Source: JBBAFS01 sp041655255 (lineage in GTDB: Bacteria > Spirochaetota > Spirochaetia > Sphaerochaetales > Sphaerochaetaceae). Taken from it: DNA of 39,470 nucleotides. The DNA lies in assembly GCA_041655255.1 (NCBI GenBank), contig JBBAFS010000007.1:1-39470 (forward strand). The letters run 5' to 3'. This document shows, in pieces, positions 14,139 to 20,658 of this stretch. Numbering within the stretch: position 1 is the stretch's first letter; every line of letters starts with the position of its first letter. The translations under genes were made by a program, and so were the position numbers. The notes beneath the pieces were generated by a model, which was not told where the DNA came from, did no database searches, and saw nothing but the letters and a program-made list of their open reading frames with translations.

Positions 14139-15353
14139 TCAAAAGAGATTTTCATCAGTAAGAAACTGTAAAAGGTGTATATGACGCACTCCCTCAATAA
14201 TGTCATCAAAGTGATCATCCATAGTGACCACAAATTTTGGATATGAGTCACGAATTGATATGAGTGGTTCAAACTCTCTTTCAATAGTTTTTCGACTCTC
14301 AAGTTTATAAGCGACTTGTATATAGATTTTTTTTGCCGATTGCTCGGCAATAAAATCAATTTCTTTAGAGCCTATCTTCCCTATGTATACACTATATTGC
14401 CGCCTCACTAATTCACAATATACGATATTCTCTACTATCCCTGAGATGTGTCGATCTCTATAACCAAACACTGCATGTTGTAACCCCGAGTCCGCAAGAT
14501 AATATTTTTCTTGGGTTTTTAGAATCGCTCTCCCTTGAATGTCATAACGTTGTACTTTAGTAATCAAATATGAGCTAGCTAACGCTTCTAAATAATTATA
14601 GACCGTGTTTATATCAACAGATCTCGCTTGACTTTTAACATAATCAGCAATCCGTTTTGCAGAAATAGTATTTCCTATAGTATCAACAATAAAGGAGAGA
14701 ATCCTTCGGAGTAATTCAACATCTCGTATTTTATAACGTTGAACAACGTCACGTAAAACAATCGAGTCAAAAATATTTTCAATGACGGTGAAAGAGGATT
14801 TCTCATCATATTCGCTGGTCACATGAATAGAGGGAAATCCTCCACGACGAATGTATAGCCACAACAGAGCATCTAAGGTCTCCTTGTTTTCTGATCGAAA
14901 TAACACCATCTCTTTAAAAGAGAGGACTTGCATATGAATATGAATAAATCTCCCTGTCAAAAGAGTTGAGAGTTCTGATGAGAGCAGATGCGAATTTGAT
15001 CCTGTGATATAGATATCAACATTAAAATCAACTAGTAGCGAATTTATAACTTCTTCCCACTTTTCAACGATTTGTATCTCATCAAAAAAGAGATACGTAA
15101 TCTTATCTTTTTTCTCTAGTATTTCAGAAAGATAGGCATATAGAGCGACAGAAGTTCGAATATCATAGAATTTCATGCTTTCGAAGTTTAACGAAATTAT
15201 GTCACCCTCTTTGACACCCTCTGCTAACAGTCTTTTTTGGACCAACTGCATCATACTTGACTTCCCTGAACGCCGTATTCCGGTAATCACTTTGATGAAG
15301 GGTTTTCCAATAAAAGGTTTTATTTGATCATAATAAAGAGGTCGGTCAATCAT
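14139..15353 (-). CDS. AAA-type ATPase with C-terminal DUF4143
   Basis: A 404-residue protein. Walker A is GIRRSGKSSMM (about 26-36), Walker B is YLFFDEIQIVEKWEEVI, and the sensor region ITGSNSHLLSSEL with the TGR finger follows. The C-terminal DUF4143 has a winged-helix part and a nuclease-like fold with EIDFIAE...IYIQVAYKL (D, Q/E and K spacing of PD-(D/E)xK type). The family is abundant in mobile and anaerobe genomes and its function is not settled. ATG at 15353 follows AAAGGAGTG. Three direct repeats with about 41-bp spacing lie just upstream, so it may control itself. Confidence 0.9.
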   Translation of the reverse strand: MIDRPLYYDQIKPFIGKPFIKVITGIRRSGKSSMMQLVQKRLLAEGVKEGDIISLNFESMKFYDIRTSVALYAYLSEILEKKDKITYLFFDEIQIVEKWEEVINSLLVDFNVDIYITGSNSHLLSSELSTLLTGRFIHIHMQVLSFKEMVLFRSENKETLDALLWLYIRRGGFPSIHVTSEYDEKSSFTVIENIFDSIVLRDVVQRYKIRDVELLRRILSFIVDTIGNTISAKRIADYVKSQARSVDINTVYNYLEALASSYLITKVQRYDIQGRAILKTQEKYYLADSGLQHAVFGYRDRHISGIVENIVYCELVRRQYSVYIGKIGSKEIDFIAEQSAKKIYIQVAYKLESRKTIEREFEPLISIRDSYPKFVVTMDDHFDDIIEGVRHIHLLQFLTDENLF

Positions 15354-15375
15354 AAAAACACTCCTTTTGTATGAT

Positions 15376-15473
15376 TATAACCCTAAAAACTAGAGAAGTA
15401 AACAAAGTATTAGTGCATATAACCTTAAAAACTTTACTTTTAGCAACCTTTGTATGGGTATAGCCCTAATACT
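15376..15473. promoter_or_regulatory. three iteron-like repeats upstream of the DUF4143 ATPase
   Basis: TATAACCCTAAAAACT (15376), TATAACCTTAAAAACT (15418) and TATAGCCCTAATACT (15459) are spaced 42 and 41 bp. On the coding strand they read AGTTTTTAGGGTTATA and variants, 23-120 bases before the start codon. Confidence 0.65.
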
Positions 15474-15568
15474 TTTACAGAGAATACGTGTATGAAGGAC
15501 GTGAAGTTATCTTTGATAGGGACAAAGAAACAGCTTTTCTCTGGCCGAAACCTCTTTTGCTAGGGTGA
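15470..15568 (+). pseudogene. short gene remnant between ATPase and rtcB
   Basis: 33 sense-looking codons (REYVYEGREVIFDRDKETA then FLWPKPLLLG) between TAA and TGA with no start codon or ribosome site. Perhaps the C-terminus of a lost gene. Nothing else is supported in 15,354-15,740 besides the repeats. Confidence 0.25.
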
Positions 15569-15740
15569 GAGATAGCAAAGTTCATTAGGCCTACTGAAAT
15601 TATTCAAGTGAGCAAAAAAAGCAGATTTCTTGATTTACTTAAAGAAAGTTGTTCTTAGAGCTCTGGGATTAGATAAGAGTCGGTGTCGCTTGCCTCATGA
15701 TGACCTATTTGCCTATAATAAAAGAAGATAAGAGGTGATT

Positions 15741-16832
15741 ATGTTTACCATCAAAGGCCATTACAACGAAGCTGTTGTCTTTTCTCATCCTACTGAAGTA
15801 GATCAAGGTGCTATCGACCAAATAAAAGACCTGTTGGCAAAAGAGTTTTCTAAGGGTAGTAAAATTCGAATTATGAGTGATGTACACAGTGGTGCTGGCT
15901 CAGTTATCGGTACAACAATGACAATCACCGACACTGTTGTTCCTAACTTAGTTGGTGTAGATATCGGTTGCGGTTTGGAAGTAGTTCTTCTTGGCCATGT
16001 TGATCTTAATCTTAAAACTCTTGATGAATACATTAAACACAATATTCCTGCAGGCTTTAAGATTCGAACACAACCTCATCAATACAACGACCTCATTGAT
16101 ACACATCAACTTATGTGTAAGAAGCATGTCGACCTACAACGTGGCAGTCTCAGTATCGGGACCCTTGGAGGGGGTAATCATTTCATAGAACTTAATAAAA
16201 ACAGTGCCGATGAGAGTTATTTAGTAATACATTCAGGAAGTCGGAATCTTGGCCTTCAGGTTGCTAAACACTACCAAAAAATAGCGAGTAAAGATCAAAG
16301 AGATCCTTTAGCACACTTAGAGGGAGCTGCATTTGACGATTATCTCAACGACATGCACATTATGCAACAATTTGCTGATGTGAACCGTAAAGCGATGGCT
16401 TCAACAATCGTTGAAGGCTTAGGTCTTTCTCCTGTACGGAGCTTTTCTACAATTCACAACTACATAGACATACATAATATGATTCTTCGTAAGGGAGCTG
16501 TTTCAGCCCAACAAGGGGAAGAGCTCATCATTCCTCTTAATATGAGAGATGGATCACTGCTGTGTGTGGGTAAAGGGAATGCACATTGGAACTTCTCGGC
16601 TCCTCATGGAGCTGGTCGGGTACTCAGTCGTCGAGAGGCGAAAAGAACTCTTGAGATGAGAGAGTACCATACGATGATGAAAGGCATTTATACTACAAGT
16701 GTTCATAAAGGGACCCTTGATGAGTCTCCTTTGGCCTATAAGCCGTTTGAAGAGCTCATCAATCATATCGGACCAACAGTAGATATCATTGAACGAATCA
16801 TACCACAATATAACTTCAAATCTTCAGACTGA
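15741..16832 (+). CDS. rtcB: RtcB-type RNA-splicing ligase
   Basis: A 363-residue short-form RtcB. Active-site segments are all present: MSDVHSGAGSVIG (46-57), VDIGCG with metal ligands D74 and C77, GGGNHF with H147, HSGSRNLG with H164, IHNYIDIHN (H239, H245) and APHGAGRVLSRREA, where H289 is the guanylylated His. Family knowledge: GTP/Mn-dependent joining of 2',3'-cyclic phosphate (or 3'-phosphate) and 5'-OH RNA ends for RNA repair. The ATG at 15741 follows AGAGGTG and is preferred over an in-frame GTG at 15735. No rtcA or rtcR is adjacent. It lies among toxin-like modules, so repair of toxin-cut RNA is possible. Confidence 0.92.
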   Translation: MFTIKGHYNEAVVFSHPTEVDQGAIDQIKDLLAKEFSKGSKIRIMSDVHSGAGSVIGTTMTITDTVVPNLVGVDIGCGLEVVLLGHVDLNLKTLDEYIKHNIPAGFKIRTQPHQYNDLIDTHQLMCKKHVDLQRGSLSIGTLGGGNHFIELNKNSADESYLVIHSGSRNLGLQVAKHYQKIASKDQRDPLAHLEGAAFDDYLNDMHIMQQFADVNRKAMASTIVEGLGLSPVRSFSTIHNYIDIHNMILRKGAVSAQQGEELIIPLNMRDGSLLCVGKGNAHWNFSAPHGAGRVLSRREAKRTLEMREYHTMMKGIYTTSVHKGTLDESPLAYKPFEELINHIGPTVDIIERIIPQYNFKSSD

Positions 16833-16908
16833 CAGAGCGTGTCACACTAAGTTCAGTATAAAGAGGTTCATTAAGCAATAAGTGCTTCGTTCATGTGATT
16901 GTGAACTC

Positions 16909-18081
16909 TCACAAGAGCCCTTTAATGGTATCTTTTAGATACGTTCTCTTTCTCTCTAATAAAGAACGTGCATCATCAACTTTGTCCCACACATTCCATA
17001 AAAGGATACCTTTAATCTGATTGTTATCGAGGTAGTAGATAATTCCTTTTTTATACAACTCAGACCAATCGCTGACTATTTCAAATCTGCTATCAAGTTC
17101 CCCTACCGCTTCGTAACCTAATTCAAAAAGATCAGAGTAGAACATAGGGGTGTAGGTATATGCTTCTAGAGCTCCTGCCATATTCCTTCCGGCAACTTTT
17201 CCCATAGCCACAGCATTATCTTCATGCTCGAGTCGAACTCGCTTTTCCAACATGTTGTGATAAAAGTTAGCTACATCCCCAGCAGCCCAAATATCTTTTT
17301 GAGATGTTTGTAGGTACTCATCAACATCAATACCGTTACTTATTATAATCGATGCTTCTTGAGCCAATGTTATATTTGGTCTAATTCCTATACCAGCAAT
17401 AACCCCATCAGCTATAAACTTTTCACCTTTGGCACTGAGTGCAACTATATGTTCACCATGTTGTTGTACATCAACAATAGTCTCTTTTGCGACGACTCTC
17501 ACACCTTTATCTCTATAATAATCATTGAGGTATAAAGCTAACCCTTTAGGGTACACCTTCTCTCCTATAGCCTCTTCGGGAAAGACCATTGTAACGTTTT
17601 TGCTATTTTGCTTCAAAGAAGCAGCAAGCTCAGCTCCTATGAAGCCTCCTCCAATAATCAAAAATGAGGATTTTGAATCAGTAAGAGAGCGCAGTTTTTG
17701 GTAATCAGCTAAGGTGCGATAATATTGAATAAGAGATTTTCCAAATTTAAGTTTAATGGGATCTCCGCCGGTAGCGAGTAATAACTTCTCATAGGAGTAT
17801 TCATCTCCTTGGTCGTCGAGTAGTCTTTTTTGATCAGGATAAAGGTGTGTTACTTTTCTCCCAAGAATAAGAGTCGCTCCAAGATCTTCAGTGTGACACC
17901 AAATCTTTTTAATCTCTTTACCCTTCCAAAGACCTTTAGTGAGATTAGGTCTTACGTAGGGCTCTACATTTTCTGAACTGATCAGACATATTGAGCCCTC
18001 TTTATCACGCTCTCGTATTCCTCTCACTGCTGCATCGGCTGCTAAGCCTCCGCCTATAATAATGTAAGTGTATGTTTTCAT
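16909..18081 (-). CDS. FAD-dependent NAD(P)H oxidoreductase (rubredoxin/ferredoxin reductase-like)
   Basis: A 390-residue two-dinucleotide-fold flavoprotein. FAD-binding YIIIGGGLAADAAVRG is at the N-terminus, followed by the LLLATGG strand near residue 100, NAD(P)H-binding FLIIGGGFIGAELAASL at about 140-157, and the second FAD motif DIWAAGDVANF near 265. A C-terminal domain of about 90 residues has the reductase-C pattern of ferredoxin reductase/AIF-like enzymes. There is no redox-active Cys pair. Substrate unknown; an electron-transfer partner such as rubredoxin or a Rieske protein is likely. Its start is followed upstream by a 331-base region shared with the divergent acetate transporter. 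Confidence 0.88.
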   Translation of the reverse strand: MKTYTYIIIGGGLAADAAVRGIRERDKEGSICLISSENVEPYVRPNLTKGLWKGKEIKKIWCHTEDLGATLILGRKVTHLYPDQKRLLDDQGDEYSYEKLLLATGGDPIKLKFGKSLIQYYRTLADYQKLRSLTDSKSSFLIIGGGFIGAELAASLKQNSKNVTMVFPEEAIGEKVYPKGLALYLNDYYRDKGVRVVAKETIVDVQQHGEHIVALSAKGEKFIADGVIAGIGIRPNITLAQEASIIISNGIDVDEYLQTSQKDIWAAGDVANFYHNMLEKRVRLEHEDNAVAMGKVAGRNMAGALEAYTYTPMFYSDLFELGYEAVGELDSRFEIVSDWSELYKKGIIYYLDNNQIKGILLWNVWDKVDDARSLLERKRTYLKDTIKGLL

Positions 18082-18412
18082 CCCGCCCTCCTCGGTTCAT
18101 GTGATACCGATAGTCTTTATTCATGGGTCAGGTGTAGGCAATAAGTCTCAAATGGCCCCACATACCTGTGTATGTGTTCTATATTAGATATATTAATACT
18201 CTTACCCATAGTCAAGGAGAGAGATTAAAACCGTGTTCTACTTTGATTGTGTTCACACTTATTCATTTCATGAAAAACAGTCTCATCCGTTATTCAAAAA
18301 GAGGTATCGTTTTCGCAGAACAACAACACAAAAACAACATCCCTCTTGCATGAAAAGCGTATGTATGGTACCTCTGATATGTTTTACTAAGTATATTTAT
18401 AGTGAGGAAATA
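18082..18412. promoter_or_regulatory. divergent intergenic region
   Basis: Serves the oxidoreductase (minus) and acetate transporter (plus). Several AT-rich promoter-like boxes (TATATT near 18189, TATATTTAT near 18391) and GGGAGG-type ribosome sites are visible on both sides. An in-frame open extension upstream of the transporter is not supported as coding. Confidence 0.4.
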
Positions 18413-18964
18413 ATGAGTAATAACACAATTGCAAATCCAGCGCCACTTGGTTTGCTCGGTTTCGGCATGACGACACTTTTGCTGAATATCCACAACGCAG
18501 GGATTATCCCCCTTTCGATTGTTATTGTCGCCATGGGCTTTGCTTTAGGTGGAGCTGCCCAGATTATTGCTGGAGTCATGGAGTTTAAAAAAAATAACGT
18601 CTTTGGAGCTACCGCTTTTACAGCATACGGCTTTTTCTGGTGGTCCTTAATCCTTATTTGGATGAACCCTTTTGCAGCAATTCAAGCAGCCGATGATGTA
18701 AGTATGGGATTTTACCTCTTAGTATGGGGAATCTTTACTCTTTTAATGTTTGTGGGAACTTTAAAACATAACCGAGCTTTACAGTTAGTATTTGCTTCTC
18801 TTACACTGCTCTTTTTCTTACTAGCTATAGCCGACTTTACTTCAAGTACCGCTATTAAACTCATCGCAGGTTGGGTAGGAATCTTTTGTGGAGCAACAGC
18901 CATGTATGCCAGTTTAGCTCAAGTGATTAACAACGAGTTTGATAAAACAGTTCTTCCTCTTTAA
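18413..18964 (+). CDS. satP: acetate/succinate transporter of the SatP (YaaH/GPR1/FUN34) family
   Basis: A 183-residue, six-helix membrane protein. The family signature NPAPLGLLGFG lies at 8-18 before the first helix, and GGAAQIIAGVMEF and FGATAFTAYGFFWWSL are conserved segments of the pore helices. Family knowledge: proton-coupled or channel-like passage of acetate and succinate in the inner membrane. ATG follows GTGAGGAAA; the longer open frame beginning at 18233 lacks the family sequence and is rejected. It faces hipT convergently and shares a 13-bp stem-loop with it. Confidence 0.92.
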   Translation: MSNNTIANPAPLGLLGFGMTTLLLNIHNAGIIPLSIVIVAMGFALGGAAQIIAGVMEFKKNNVFGATAFTAYGFFWWSLILIWMNPFAAIQAADDVSMGFYLLVWGIFTLLMFVGTLKHNRALQLVFASLTLLFFLLAIADFTSSTAIKLIAGWVGIFCGATAMYASLAQVINNEFDKTVLPL

Positions 18965-18999
18965 TCTTTACCATTCATATTCTTATAAGACCATTATTC

Positions 19000-19032
19000 A
19001 CAGACTTAGAGTTTAACGTACTCTAAGTCTGT
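19000..19032. terminator. 13-bp perfect stem-loop at the satP/hipT convergence
   Basis: ACAGACTTAGAGT (19000-19012) and ACTCTAAGTCTGT (19020-19032) with a 7-base loop that includes the hipT stop codon. Placed to act as a two-way terminator; T-runs are absent on both sides. Confidence 0.6.
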
Positions 19033-19957
19033 CTATCCTTGAACCAATCAATTCTTTATATGCTATTTGCTCTTGAAGAGGTAACATGCTTTGATCAATT
19101 TCTTGATAAAGTTGTCCTTCAAGACTCACCAATCGATTCATCAGTGTCTCTGATGCTTTGTTGTTCATGCCAAATCTTTCAGCTAAGTGTAAAAAATCTT
19201 CTCGGTTAAGTTTACTCCGTTTCCCACGTAATGTAAGAGCACTCTCTTCTAGGTCTTCTTTGAGAATCAGATTAGTAGGAAGTAAATCATAAGCGGGTGT
19301 TAACACATAATGTGTGTTATCTGGTGAGTAAAGAGAGAAGTTCTTTAAGTGCATATCACTGTTGCCAGTGATAAAAGAGAACACTAGAAGATACCACAGA
19401 TGAATGGCATCCAGTAAGCGAGGAGAGTAGCGTTTCACAATCTTTCCAAGTTGCTCATATGATGAGCGGTATTTATCTTCTGTTAACCTCTCCCCAAGTT
19501 GGCAAAAATCTTCCATCGCTATTTTATGATAGTTAACTCGATCAATACGTTTACTTATATATGCATATGTTCCATCACTAAGGCGATATAAAGCATGTTC
19601 GACTGTCTCTATCTTTGCTAAAGAGGCTAAGTGCATCGTGACATGTTCATACTCTGGTAGATACGGGTATTTCGAGTTGGGAAGTTTAAGGATATATCCG
19701 AGCGGGTATCCGACAAGTGTTAATTGGCCTTTGTGTTGCTCTTCTGATAAATGTAAAGATAGTTTCTTTTGAACACCAGGAATTGCGTGCCCTTTTTGTA
19801 CACTTTGAGTAACAGATTGTTCAAGAAACTCAGTGGACAGATCAAGTGAAGGTAAAGAGGATACACCAAAAAATTGTTTAATACACGATGAGTGCCACTG
19901 ATTGTGATTGTGTTCATCTGCTATAAGTTTATTACAATGCAAACATCTTTTTTTCAT
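19013..19957 (-). CDS. hipT: HipT-like Ser/Thr kinase toxin (HipA C-terminal type)
   Basis: A 314-residue kinase. ATG at 19957 overlaps the upstream TGA (ATGA), so the in-frame start at 19999 is rejected. The N-terminus has a zinc-ribbon-like C5-x2-C8...H22-x2-C25. The Gly-rich loop reads GHAIPGVQKK (56-65). The catalytic core is GNSDMHLKN with D201, and PAYDLL with D224, 23 residues apart as in HipT/HipA kinases. Lacking the N-subdomain 1 of HipA (encoded separately by the gene before it), it fits the HipBST layout, where HipT phosphorylates a cellular target such as tryptophanyl-tRNA synthetase. The two loop serines seen in studied HipT are Ala58 and Pro60 here. Confidence 0.9.
   Translation of the reverse strand: MKKRCLHCNKLIADEHNHNQWHSSCIKQFFGVSSLPSLDLSTEFLEQSVTQSVQKGHAIPGVQKKLSLHLSEEQHKGQLTLVGYPLGYILKLPNSKYPYLPEYEHVTMHLASLAKIETVEHALYRLSDGTYAYISKRIDRVNYHKIAMEDFCQLGERLTEDKYRSSYEQLGKIVKRYSPRLLDAIHLWYLLVFSFITGNSDMHLKNFSLYSPDNTHYVLTPAYDLLPTNLILKEDLEESALTLRGKRSKLNREDFLHLAERFGMNNKASETLMNRLVSLEGQLYQEIDQSMLPLQEQIAYKELIGSRIDRLRVR
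19698..19709. promoter_or_regulatory. operator-like 12-mer inside hipT
   Basis: CCGAGCGGGTAT is the exact reverse complement of ATACCCGCTCGG, the core of the three repeats before hipB. It falls in codons for GYPLG of HipT. Confidence 0.4.
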
Positions 19958-20277
19958 GTAAGCCTCTTTAACGTCACAGACCCGATCGTATCTGTACATG
20001 CAACGAGTAATAGTCCCATCCGATCTTTAGCATCAAGTTTCCAGTTTTTTAAGAATATCTCTAAAAGCCACCCTTCGGGAATCAAACCATCAAAAAAAGG
20101 AAACATCGTAGCACTTACATAAGCCTGATCACGTAAAGGGAGTGTTAAACTCACACTCACTGCACGCTCGCTTTTGAGATATTCTTCATTATAGCTAAAG
20201 GTATACCCTTGATCTGTCTCTTTAAGTATTCCTGCCAAAACGTTGTGTATAAACACCTGTGCTGAGCGGTAAGCCAT
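19954..20277 (-). CDS. hipS: HipS-like antitoxin (HipA N-subdomain 1)
   Basis: A 107-residue protein equal to the N-terminal 'couple_hipA' subdomain of HipA: AYRSAQVFIHNVLAG at the N-terminus, FFDGLIPEGWLLEIF at 61-75 with the conserved Trp70, and DRMGLLLVACTDTIGSV near the end. In HipBST systems this small protein, not HipB, neutralises the kinase by inserting a Trp near its active site. It starts 1 base after the hipB stop and overlaps hipT by 4 bases, so the three are translationally coupled. Confidence 0.88.
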   Translation of the reverse strand: MAYRSAQVFIHNVLAGILKETDQGYTFSYNEEYLKSERAVSVSLTLPLRDQAYVSATMFPFFDGLIPEGWLLEIFLKNWKLDAKDRMGLLLVACTDTIGSVTLKRLT

Positions 20278-20278
20278 A

Positions 20279-20488
20279 TTATTGATCCTCTACTTTGATA
20301 GGAATAGGAGCCAACCTAAAACCCAATAAGCGCAATGCTTGATTTACTTTATCGAGTTGTAGAGTTGGTTTCCCTTGTTCTAATTCTCGAACAAATCTCA
20401 CCCCTACCCCAGCTAGTAATGCAAATTCCTTCTGAGTGAGGTGAGCTCTTTTTCGATATTCTTTAACTAATTGAGATAATTCATCCAT
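20279..20488 (-). CDS. hipB: HipB-like XRE-family repressor/antitoxin
   Basis: A 69-residue Cro/CI-type helix-turn-helix protein: LVKEYRKRAHLTQKEFALLA, then VGVRFVRELEQGKPTLQLDK, typical of HipB. It has a short C-terminus ending IKVEDQ, as expected for a DNA-binding subunit. First gene of hipB-hipS-hipT. Three near-palindromic repeats directly upstream are its likely operators. Confidence 0.92.
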   Translation of the reverse strand: MDELSQLVKEYRKRAHLTQKEFALLAGVGVRFVRELEQGKPTLQLDKVNQALRLLGFRLAPIPIKVEDQ

Positions 20489-20497
20489 ACCTCACTT

Positions 20498-20597
20498 TAT
20501 ACCCGCTCGGGTTGATTTGCAAGGATATTATGATAATTATACCCGCTCGGGTTGATTTATTGAGATATTGCTATTTTTATACCCGCTCGGGATGTTT
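20498..20597. promoter_or_regulatory. three HipB operator repeats, 40-bp spacing
   Basis: TATACCCGCTCGGGTTGATT occurs at 20498 and 20538, and a third copy with TATACCCGCTCGGGATG at 20578. The ACCCG-CT-CGGGT core is a near-perfect palindrome. Starts are exactly 40 bp apart, which places the sites on about the same face of the helix. They cover the region 10-110 bases before the hipB start. Confidence 0.85.
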
Positions 20598-20658
20598 TTC
20601 ATATAGATACATTGTTTTTTGAGGTATGAGTGCTCTTATACGTAATACAAAGACTGTA

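Noticed and set aside
18233..18412. N-terminal extension of the acetate transporter
   Set aside because: The extension is low in family resemblance; ATG at 18413 has GTGAGGAAA before it and gives the normal SatP length.
20498..20597. Possible CRISPR array
   Set aside because: Only three repeats with 20-base gaps that are AT-rich and upstream of hipB; no cas genes. Operators explain them better.
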